Assembly: GCA_015228785.1 (NCBI GenBank)
Contig: JADGCU010000010.1
Coordinates: 1-46,712, forward strand
Source of the DNA: Candidatus Omnitrophota bacterium
Lineage (GTDB): Bacteria; Omnitrophota; Gorgyraeia; Zapsychrales; Fredricksoniimonadaceae
Length of the DNA stretch: 46,712 nucleotides
Direction: 5' to 3'
Shown here: in pieces, positions 39,363-46,712 of the stretch
Position numbering within the stretch: the first letter of the stretch is position 1
Layout: the number at the start of each line of letters is the position of its first letter
Notes under the pieces: model-generated
What the model was told of the DNA's origin: nothing
The model's input: only the letters and a program-made list of their open reading frames with translations
Databases searched by the model: none
Program-made: the position numbers and the translations under genes

Positions 39363-40634
39363 ATGAATATTGTAGTTGTGGGTGCCCAGTGGGGCGATGA
39401 GGGTAAGGGTAAGCTTATTGATATCTTGTCTAAGGATGTTGATATTACTGTCCGTTATCAGGGCGGAAGTAATGCGGGGCATACTGTTATTGTTGGGACG
39501 GAACATTATGTTTTTCATTTATTGCCGTCTGCAATTCTTCGTAAAGGTAAGGTGTGCGTTATTGGAAATGGTGTTGTGGTTGATCCCAAGGCGTTATTGG
39601 AGGAGATCGATAGTTTGAAGAAGCGTGGAATTCGGATTTCTCCTCAGCAGCTTAAGATCGCGGTTAATAGCCATATTGTAATGCCGTATCATCGTAGTCT
39701 TGATGGTCTGCGTGAGAAAATGCGGGAACACAAGATCGGGACAACGGGGCGCGGCATTGGGCCGTGCTATGCGGATAAGGTGACCCGTTGCGGTATTCGT
39801 ATGGTTGACCTTTTGAATCCTCGTGTTTTTGAAAACAAGCTTAAAGATAATTTGCGTGAAAAGAACGAATATTTTAAGAAGGTTTTTAATCAAGGCGGCT
39901 TTCATTTTGATGAGATCTATGATGAGTATATGGGCTACGCCCGGCGTCTGAAACCTTACGTGTGTGATACGGCGCTTTATGTTAACGCAGAGATCGCGCG
40001 TAAGAAGTCAGTTCTTTTCGAAGGCGCGCAGGGAGCCTTTCTGGACATTGATTTTGGGACATATCCTTTTGTCACATCCTCTAATACGATGGTGGGTGGG
40101 GTTGCGAGCGGAAGTGGTGTGGCCCCGGTAAAAATTCATAAAGTGATTGCGGCGGTAAAGGCCTATACAACACGTGTTGGCGAAGGTCCATTTCCGACTG
40201 AGTTTGATGCCAAGATGGATAATGAGATTCGGGCCAAGGGTAAGGAGTTTGGGGCAACGACGGGTCGTCCACGCCGTTGTGGATGGTTCGATAGCGTTTT
40301 GGTACGGTATGCCGCTACGGTTGGCGGGTTTAACGAACTGGCGATTATGAAGCTGGACGTTCTGGATGAGCTTAAAACCATTAAGTTGTGTAAGGCATAT
40401 AAATACAAGGGGAAAACATTTAAGGATTATTCACACGATTATGAAGTTGTTTGCCAAGCCAAGCCGGTTTATGAAGAGATGCCTGGTTGGCAGACGCCCC
40501 TTGGTAAGATTCGGGATTTTAGGAAATTGCCGTCTCAGGCCCGTGATTATATCAACCGTATGGAAGAGCTTGTGGGGGTTCCGATTAAGTATATTTCGAT
40601 TGGTTCTGAGCGCGATGAGATCATTGTTCGCTAA
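39363..40634 (+). CDS. purA: Adenylosuccinate synthetase
   Basis: 'VVVGAQWGDEGKGKLIDILS', 'RYQGGSNAGHTV', 'GTTGRGIGPCYADK', 'FEGAQGAFLDIDFGTYPFVTSSNT'. Confidence 0.97.
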   Translation: MNIVVVGAQWGDEGKGKLIDILSKDVDITVRYQGGSNAGHTVIVGTEHYVFHLLPSAILRKGKVCVIGNGVVVDPKALLEEIDSLKKRGIRISPQQLKIAVNSHIVMPYHRSLDGLREKMREHKIGTTGRGIGPCYADKVTRCGIRMVDLLNPRVFENKLKDNLREKNEYFKKVFNQGGFHFDEIYDEYMGYARRLKPYVCDTALYVNAEIARKKSVLFEGAQGAFLDIDFGTYPFVTSSNTMVGGVASGSGVAPVKIHKVIAAVKAYTTRVGEGPFPTEFDAKMDNEIRAKGKEFGATTGRPRRCGWFDSVLVRYAATVGGFNELAIMKLDVLDELKTIKLCKAYKYKGKTFKDYSHDYEVVCQAKPVYEEMPGWQTPLGKIRDFRKLPSQARDYINRMEELVGVPIKYISIGSERDEIIVR

Positions 40635-40710
40635 GACTTTTTGACGACCTAATTTTCTTGACTTTGATATTGGGCTATATTAATTTATAAATATATTTTA
40701 AGGAGACGAG

Positions 40711-41334
40711 ATGATCAAGAAGACCTTTTTATTCTTTAGTGGTCTTTTAGCCCTGTCTATGGTGTTGTCGTTAACGGGTTGTACTCTTGTTTTTCAGAAA
40801 GGTCGTCGGACGGATGTGGAGAGAATATCGCGCCTGAAGAGCGAGCTTTCTGAGATAGAGAGGGCTAAGAAGGAGCTTGAGGCGCGTTTATCTCAGGAGA
40901 TCACTGATAAAGAAGTCAAGGTGGAAATGCTTGAGAAGGGGCTTGTGATCACCTTTGTATCTGAAGTATTATTCTCATCTGGAAAAGCAGAGCTCAAGGG
41001 AGATTCTTTGGCAAAGCTTGAGAAGGTTTCGGCGGTTGTTCAATCTACGGTCAAGGATTTGAATGTCGGTATCGAGGGGCACACAGATAATGAGCCGATC
41101 AAGGTTTCGGGGTGGAAGTCAAACTGGGAGCTTTCGGCTGCACGTGCTATGAGCGTTCTCCATTATCTTGCTGAGAATGGGGTGGCCTCCGAGAGACTTT
41201 CTGCTACCGCATTTGGGGAGTATCATCCGGTTGCCTCGAATGATGATAAAGCGGGTCGTCAGAAGAATCGTCGTGTAGAGATCGTGATTCTTCCCCAGGT
41301 GACTAAGCAGGCGAATGATTTATCTGAGAATTGA
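40711..41334 (+). CDS. OmpA-family lipoprotein with coiled-coil linker
   Basis: lipobox 'SLTGC'; 'GLVITFVSEVLFSSGKAELKGDSLAKLEKV', 'IEGHTDNEPIK', 'NWELSAARAMSVLHYLAENGV', 'NRRVEIVI'. Confidence 0.92.
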   Translation: MIKKTFLFFSGLLALSMVLSLTGCTLVFQKGRRTDVERISRLKSELSEIERAKKELEARLSQEITDKEVKVEMLEKGLVITFVSEVLFSSGKAELKGDSLAKLEKVSAVVQSTVKDLNVGIEGHTDNEPIKVSGWKSNWELSAARAMSVLHYLAENGVASERLSATAFGEYHPVASNDDKAGRQKNRRVEIVILPQVTKQANDLSEN

Positions 41335-41353
41335 TATGGAGAGGATGTAGGAC

Positions 41354-41845
41354 GTGAAGAGTTTCTTCTTTTTTTTGATTTTGCTCGTGACAGGGATTTC
41401 TATACTTCTTTTGGTACGGACGTACAGGGATAAGCAAGATATGGATAAGGATCTTGTTGAGGAACGCTATGGTCGGATGAGCGCAGAGCAAAAGCTTCAG
41501 GAGGGGGAGTATCGTATTAAAAAGCTGGAGGCTGAGCTTCAAGCGGCGCAAATGAAATCTTCCAAGATTTTGGAAGCGTTGGATAAGAATAAGCAGGAAA
41601 ATGTGACGCTAAAGGCAGATCTTGATAAGAATGAAGAGCAGATTCGGTTACAACAAAATAGTTTACGCAAAGACCTTGACGACGCATTGATGAAGAAGGC
41701 AGATGTGGAGAAGCAGCTTCGGGAGGCCGAGGTGGCGGCTCGTAGCGCTATGGAAGAGGCTGAGCGGGCCAAGGCGCGAGCCGAGGCAGCAGAGCGCAGG
41801 GCCCAAGAACAGGCCGCAGCCATGGCAGTAGTACCGAAGAAGTAA
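41354..41845 (+). CDS. Membrane-anchored coiled-coil protein (GTG start)
   Basis: N-terminal TM segment followed by a long Glu/Lys/Ala heptad-rich region. Confidence 0.7.
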   Translation: MKSFFFFLILLVTGISILLLVRTYRDKQDMDKDLVEERYGRMSAEQKLQEGEYRIKKLEAELQAAQMKSSKILEALDKNKQENVTLKADLDKNEEQIRLQQNSLRKDLDDALMKKADVEKQLREAEVAARSAMEEAERAKARAEAAERRAQEQAAAMAVVPKK

Positions 41846-41893
41846 GGCCAGCAGAAGCGTTGTGTGACGGTAGATATGGTGGTGCGTATTGAT

Positions 41894-41919
41894 GGGGGAT
41901 GTTCGATCCCCCTTTTTTT
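41894..41919 (+). terminator. Rho-independent terminator between the coiled-coil gene and uppS
   Basis: GGGGGAT-gttcg-ATCCCCC followed by TTTTTTT. Confidence 0.88.
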
Positions 41920-41933
41920 CTTAATAGGAGTTT

Positions 41934-42671
41934 GTGGTGGATAGCAAGAGAGATATGCCAAGACATATTGCGATCATTATGGACGGGAATGGTCGCTGGG
42001 CTAAGGAGCGCGGGCTTTTGCGGACACAGGGACACTTGGAAGGGGTCAAGCGTGTAGATGAGATCGTTGAGGCCTCGAGCAAAATGGGTCTCAAGGCATT
42101 AACGTTGTATACATTTTCAACCGAGAACTGGACGCGGCCTGAGGATGAGGTGTCTATGTTGATGCAGACCCTTGTAACAGTCCTGGAGCAGAAACTTAGG
42201 AAATTACATGATAATGGTGTTCGTTTTCGTGTGTGCGGAAGCAGGGATGGGGCGCCTAAGTTTGTTTTACATACATTCGATAAAGCGGCTGAATATACAA
42301 AAGATAATACAGGGCTGACATTGAATATTGCGTTCAATTACGGTGGTCGACAGGAGATTTTAGATGCGGTCCGCGGTATTGCTCAGGAAGTTAAAGCGGG
42401 ATCTCTTGAGCCTTCGGCCATTAATGAAAATGTTTTTAGTGATCATTTGTATACCAAGGGGCTTCCTGATCCTGATCTTTTGATCAGGACATCTGGAGAG
42501 CTGCGGATCAGTAATTTTTTATTGTGGCAGTTGTCGTATGCTGAGTTTTATTTCACAGAGAAATACTGGCCTGATTTCACACCAGCAGAGCTTGAGAAGG
42601 CCATTGGAGATTATCAGCGGCGTGAGCGTCGATTTGGTAGTATTAGGACGGTTTCGGGGGGTGGGGCATGA
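41934..42671 (+). CDS. uppS: Isoprenyl (undecaprenyl) diphosphate synthase
   Basis: 'HIAIIMDGNGRWAKERGLLRTQGHLEGVK', 'LTLYTFSTENW', 'LNIAFNYGGRQEI', 'DPDLLIRTSGELRISNFLLWQLSYAEFYF'. Confidence 0.96.
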   Translation: MVDSKRDMPRHIAIIMDGNGRWAKERGLLRTQGHLEGVKRVDEIVEASSKMGLKALTLYTFSTENWTRPEDEVSMLMQTLVTVLEQKLRKLHDNGVRFRVCGSRDGAPKFVLHTFDKAAEYTKDNTGLTLNIAFNYGGRQEILDAVRGIAQEVKAGSLEPSAINENVFSDHLYTKGLPDPDLLIRTSGELRISNFLLWQLSYAEFYFTEKYWPDFTPAELEKAIGDYQRRERRFGSIRTVSGGGA

Positions 42672-43498
42672 GTTGGCAAAGACTTCTTAGCGGGATCATT
42701 ATTTTTGTGATTACGACCTTGGCCATTCTTAACCAATGGATTTTTATTGTCTTTATTTGTGGGCTTACGGTGGGAGGTCTTTATGAATTCTTTCATATGA
42801 TTAAGAGGAAGGGGATTCCTATTTATAGTTATGTTGGTATTTTTATAGGAATTCTCATTCCCCTTTCTATCTTTTTTCAGTTTGAGTTGACCAGAAATTG
42901 GGAGCTTCTTTTTATCGTGTGTGCATTTTTGCTAATTTTGTTGCTCCAGTTTGGGAGGGAGGATAATCGAAATGCGGTCGTGGGATTGTCAACGACATTA
43001 TTTGGTGTGATTTATGTGTCATGGTTCTTCAGTTTTATCGTGAAGACCCGTCTTTTGTTGCCCGGGTTCGCAGGGGCGGAGCTTGTGGCTTTTATCATTG
43101 TGATCACCAAGGCAGGGGACATCGGAGCCATGACTTTTGGCTCGTGGTTGGGCAAACATCCACTTTTGCCAAAAGTCAGTCCTAATAAATCTATCGAGGG
43201 TTGTATCGGTGGAATAGTGACAAGTTCTATTGCGGCTGTCTTGTGTCATGTATGGCTTCCGAACCTTCCTCATTTTACATTAGGTTTTGTGGCTATTATG
43301 GGGGCCTTCTTTGGTGGGTTAGGTCAGTTGGGGGATCTTTCGGAGTCCTTGATTAAAAGGGATTGTAATGTGAAAGATTCTGGCCATCTTATACCCGGGA
43401 TGGGAGGGATTCTGGATTCGATCGATAGCTTGTTGTTTTCTGTTCCAGCATTTTATTTGTATATGAGTTCAACCTTGAATCTTTTTGTTGGTAGATGA
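42668..43498 (+). CDS. cdsA: Phosphatidate cytidylyltransferase
   Basis: multi-TM; 'KAGDIGAMTFGSWLGKHPLLPKVSPNKSIEGCIGG', 'GQLGDLSESLIKRDCNVKDSGHLIPGMGGILDSIDSLLF'. Confidence 0.95.
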   Translation: MSWQRLLSGIIIFVITTLAILNQWIFIVFICGLTVGGLYEFFHMIKRKGIPIYSYVGIFIGILIPLSIFFQFELTRNWELLFIVCAFLLILLLQFGREDNRNAVVGLSTTLFGVIYVSWFFSFIVKTRLLLPGFAGAELVAFIIVITKAGDIGAMTFGSWLGKHPLLPKVSPNKSIEGCIGGIVTSSIAAVLCHVWLPNLPHFTLGFVAIMGAFFGGLGQLGDLSESLIKRDCNVKDSGHLIPGMGGILDSIDSLLFSVPAFYLYMSSTLNLFVGR

Positions 43499-44646
43499 AA
43501 AAGAAACGCGTTGCGATCCTTGGTTCAACAGGTTCAATCGGTCTTAATACGCTTGATGTGATTCGGCGTTATCCGGATCGCTTCGAAGTCACGCTTTTGA
43601 CAGCTCGGAATAATGTCACGGTTTTACGCGAGCAGATCAAGGAGTTCTCTCCTAGAAAAGTGGCGCTTTCAGGGGATAAGATATCACAGTTAAGGGGATG
43701 CGGTTTGCCTTCATCCCGGTTCTTTGATGTTGAGAATGACCTTTCCGGCCTGGTTTCGGGTAAGGATGTAGATGTCGTTGTGATCGCGATGACTGGGGCA
43801 GCGGCGCTTAAGCCTTTCTTGAGTGCGGTCAAGGCGGGTAAGGCTGTTGCGCCTGCTAATAAAGAAGCCCTTGTGATGGCAGGTGACATCATTATGGCTG
43901 CGGCGCGTAAAAGTGGAGCTAGGATCATCCCTGTTGATAGTGAGCAGAGCGCAATCTTTCAATGTTTGGAGGGGCAACGGCGTTGTGATCTTGCGAAGGT
44001 TCATTTGACAGCTTCTGGTGGTCCGTTGTGGAATATTCCATCAGCGCGTTATGACAATCTTACTGTTGCGGATGTTTTGCGGCATCCTCGCTGGTCTATG
44101 GGGGCGAAGATCACTGTTGATTCTGCAACATTAATGAATAAGGGTCTTGAGGTGATCGAAGCGCAAAGGCTTTTTGGTTTGACGACGGAGCAAGTTCATG
44201 TGGTTATTCATCCCCAGGCTATTATTCATTCTATGGTCGAATATGGGGATGGGTCGATCATGGCTCAGTTGGGGGTGACGGATATGCGGATTCCTATCCA
44301 GTACGCCTTGACGTATCCTGAGCGGTTGTCAACAGCGATGAAGGGGTTGGATCTTGTTGGCTTGGGGGCATTGACGTTCTTGAAGCCGGATATGAAGAGG
44401 TTTCCGGCTTTGGCCTTGGCGTATCATGTTTCTCGTGAGGGGGGTACGGTTCCAGCAGTTCTTAATGCTGCGGATGAGGTAGCGGTTGAGGCGTTTCTCT
44501 TAAAGAAGATAAAGTTCTTGTCGATTGTAAGAATTGTTGAGAAAGTTGTTAAAGCGCATGAGAAGGTAGGGATGCCTTCTCTTGAAGATATTCAACGCGC
44601 TGATGTCTGGGCTCGAGCCAAGGCATTGGCATTAATTAAAGGATAG
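43495..44646 (+). CDS. dxr: 1-deoxy-D-xylulose 5-phosphate reductoisomerase
   Basis: 'VAILGSTGSIGLNTLDVIRRYPDRFEV', 'ANKEALVMAG', 'IPVDSEQSAIFQCLEG', 'LTASGGPLWN', 'HPQAIIHSMVEYGDGSIMAQLGVTDMRIPIQYAL'. Confidence 0.97.
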   Translation: MKKKRVAILGSTGSIGLNTLDVIRRYPDRFEVTLLTARNNVTVLREQIKEFSPRKVALSGDKISQLRGCGLPSSRFFDVENDLSGLVSGKDVDVVVIAMTGAAALKPFLSAVKAGKAVAPANKEALVMAGDIIMAAARKSGARIIPVDSEQSAIFQCLEGQRRCDLAKVHLTASGGPLWNIPSARYDNLTVADVLRHPRWSMGAKITVDSATLMNKGLEVIEAQRLFGLTTEQVHVVIHPQAIIHSMVEYGDGSIMAQLGVTDMRIPIQYALTYPERLSTAMKGLDLVGLGALTFLKPDMKRFPALALAYHVSREGGTVPAVLNAADEVAVEAFLLKKIKFLSIVRIVEKVVKAHEKVGMPSLEDIQRADVWARAKALALIKG

Positions 44647-44648
44647 GT

Positions 44649-45764
44649 ATGGTATTTTTGATTTTTGTTTTAATTTTGAGTGTGTTGATCGTTGTTCATG
44701 AGGCGGGGCATTTCTTTACTGCAAAGAAGATGGGGGTGAGGGTTGAGCAATTCGCTCTTGGGTTTGGTCCTAAGCTTTTTTCTCGGGTATGGGAGGGGAC
44801 CGAGTATTGTTTGTGTGCTATTCCTCTTGGCGGTTATGTGAAAATGGCAGGAGATGATCGTACTCAGTGTAAGGGCGTGAGCGATGAGTATTTCTCAAAA
44901 TCTATCGGGCACCGTTCTTGGATCATTCTGATGGGGCCGATCGTCAATTATATTTTTGCGTATCTTTGTTTTGTCATTGTTTTTATGATTGGTTATGTTG
45001 ATATGGAGGCGACAAATAAAGCTGTTCCAGCCAAGGTGGAGCAGGTTGTTGTGGAGTCTGCGGCAGAGAAAGCGGGAGTTAAACAAGGGGATCAGATCAT
45101 GGCGATCGATGGAACTTCCATCGGCAGCTGGGGTGAGATGCAGGAGAAGGTATCGCATTCTGCTGGCAAGGAACTTCAGTTTTCATTGATGAGAGATGGG
45201 GAGATCAAAACTCTATTAGTGACGCCGCAGCTACGGACAACAAAAGATATTTTTGGACGTGAAAAGCAGGTCGGTCAAATTGGTGTTCAGCAGGGAAAGA
45301 TTGACTCTCCTGATAAACTTGTGATCCGTAAGTATAGTTTTGTGGCATCCTTAGGTCAGGCCGCAGGGGAATTAGGGAAGATAACGGGAAAGACATATAG
45401 TTCTCTGTGGGAAATTATTACGGGGCAACGTTCTGCGAAAGAAGGGATGACGGGGCTGATCGGGATCTTCTTTATTATTAAGTTTGCCGTTGCCATTGGG
45501 CTTTCATTCTTGCTTCATGTTGTTGGTATTATCAGTGCGAGTCTGGCTATTTTTAATCTTTTACCTATTATTCCCTTGGACGGCGGGCACCTGTTTTTGC
45601 TGGGTCTTGAGAAGATGCGCGGTAGAGCCTTGTCGTTAAAGACAGATGAGTTGATGGCTAAGGTAGGGTTTGCGTTTATTATAGTTTTGGCAGCGTTTGT
45701 CTTTTATGTTGATTTTGAGCGGATCGGATTGATCGATCGGGTTGTTCATTTCTTAAAAGGATAG
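44649..45764 (+). CDS. rseP: Site-2 protease RseP (PDZ-containing)
   Basis: 'VVHEAGHFFTAKKMGVRVEQFALGFGPKLF' (HExxH), single PDZ 'KAGVKQGDQIMAIDGTSI', 'FNLLPIIPLDGGHLFLLGLE'. Confidence 0.95.
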   Translation: MVFLIFVLILSVLIVVHEAGHFFTAKKMGVRVEQFALGFGPKLFSRVWEGTEYCLCAIPLGGYVKMAGDDRTQCKGVSDEYFSKSIGHRSWIILMGPIVNYIFAYLCFVIVFMIGYVDMEATNKAVPAKVEQVVVESAAEKAGVKQGDQIMAIDGTSIGSWGEMQEKVSHSAGKELQFSLMRDGEIKTLLVTPQLRTTKDIFGREKQVGQIGVQQGKIDSPDKLVIRKYSFVASLGQAAGELGKITGKTYSSLWEIITGQRSAKEGMTGLIGIFFIIKFAVAIGLSFLLHVVGIISASLAIFNLLPIIPLDGGHLFLLGLEKMRGRALSLKTDELMAKVGFAFIIVLAAFVFYVDFERIGLIDRVVHFLKG

Positions 45765-45772
45765 GGGGCGGC

Positions 45773-46712
45773 ATGGCCATTACACTTCATTATAGTGATT
45801 TGAAAGACAGGTTGCATCGACACCTGATTTCGAATACTGACTTTATCAAGGTTAAAGATGAGCTGAACGATGATCAGATGAGGTTATACGTTGACAATGC
45901 GATTACCCAGGTTTGTCGCGTTGGTGAAATTTCTATTAATTTTGAGGACAGGTCTAAGTTGATCCGCGAGATCGCCGGCTCTGTTGTTAGTCTCGGACCG
46001 ATCAGGGCGCTTATTGAAGATAATGAAGTGACCGAGATCATGATCAATGGTCCTAAGCAGATCTATATGCAGAAAAAAGGGAAGATCATTCTTACGGATA
46101 TCAAATTTGAAGATAATGCACAGCTTCTGCACACGATCCAAAAGATCATTGCGGCATCAGGGACTTCACGGCGAGTTGATGAATCTTCTCCCTATGTTGA
46201 TTTTTCTATGATTGATGGATCTCGTATGAATATCATTTTGCCTCCGTGTTCTTTGGTGGGACCTGTGTTGACCATTCGTAAATTCTCAAGAGATATTCAA
46301 ACGATTGAGAATTTGATTAATCTCAATTCGCTGAGCCGTCCTATGGCAGATTTTCTGGTCGCGTCGGTCAAGGCTAAATTAAATATTGTTTTTTGCGGTT
46401 CGACAGGATCTGGAAAAACGACGTTGCTTAACGTTCTCTCCCGTCATATTCCTGATGATGAGCGGATCATTACCATCGAAGACATGGCTTTGATCGAAGA
46501 ACAAGATAGAGTCGTTTTCCAGGAGCCTGGTCTTTCGGACGCCCAGCGCATGGAGCTCTGGAATGAAATCAAGCCGATTTCACCCCCAGGCGTGATGTTT
46601 GACGATTACCCCGTAGGCTCGAGCATGTATTTACTCAAGGCTGCGGCCATCGGAATAGGACCGGACCGGTGGATTCAAGTGGAACATTTCAGCAGGGAAT
46701 ACAAGGATAAAG
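45773..46712 (+). CDS. CpaF/TadA-type secretion ATPase, 3' truncated by window edge, anomalous tail from about 46485
   Basis: 'LIEDNEVTEIMINGPKQIYMQKKGKI', 'RRVDESSPYVDFSMIDGSRMNIILPPCSLVGPVLTIRKFS', 'IVFCGSTGSGKTTLLNVLSRHIPDDERIITIED'; manual translation (not in ORF track because no stop). Confidence 0.85.
   Translation, partial: MAITLHYSDLKDRLHRHLISNTDFIKVKDELNDDQMRLYVDNAITQVCRVGEISINFEDRSKLIREIAGSVVSLGPIRALIEDNEVTEIMINGPKQIYMQKKGKIILTDIKFEDNAQLLHTIQKIIAASGTSRRVDESSPYVDFSMIDGSRMNIILPPCSLVGPVLTIRKFSRDIQTIENLINLNSLSRPMADFLVASVKAKLNIVFCGSTGSGKTTLLNVLSRHIPDDERIITIEDMALIEEQDRVVFQEPGLSDAQRMELWNEIKPISPPGVMFDDYPVGSSMYLLKAAAIGIGPDRWIQVEHFSREYKDK

Noticed and set aside
40667-40710. Promoter for the OmpA-like gene (TTGACT upstream of an AT-rich region)
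   Set aside because: No -10 hexamer with acceptable spacing stands out.
1-46712. CRISPR arrays, tRNA/rRNA genes, transposases, toxin-antitoxin or defence islands
   Set aside because: Scanned by eye on both strands; no regular repeat arrays, tRNA-like TPsiC segments, or recognisable mobile/defence proteins were found. A tRNAscan/CRISPR search would be needed to exclude them fully.

Overview
The window is a densely packed, entirely plus-strand bacterial segment of about 45 genes with no stable RNA gene, CRISPR array or mobile element that I could recognise. It reads as a chromosome fragment from a Gram-negative-type (LPS-bearing) bacterium. An Omnitrophota-like lineage is my guess and is not proven. 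Gene blocks: (i) core metabolism (metK-ahcY-pfkA, ilvC, leuA, aroE, class II fba, aroK); (ii) dprA-topA-xer; (iii) a long lipid A / Kdo / core-sugar block (waaA, lpxK, an LpxL-type acyltransferase fused to an ELM1-like domain, a GT4-GT9 fusion, GT4, several GT9 heptosyltransferase-like genes, and an embedded class D beta-lactamase homologue); (iv) an hldE-kinase/kdsB/kdsA/kdsD/kdsC/lptC-lptA fusion/lptB operon; (v) tig-clpP, a class V aminotransferase, serA, purA; (vi) OmpA-like lipoprotein, uppS-cdsA-dxr-rseP and a truncated CpaF/TadA-type ATPase. The best second-look items are the class D beta-lactamase inside the LPS cluster, the LpxL-ELM1, GT4-GT9 and LptC-LptA fusions, a trigger factor that appears to lack its PPIase domain, a two-copy dyad element following terminators, two long intergenic hairpins, and an anomalous C-terminal tail on the CpaF ORF at the right edge (possible chimera or divergent protein). 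I did not find a clearly new multi-gene defence or mobile system.
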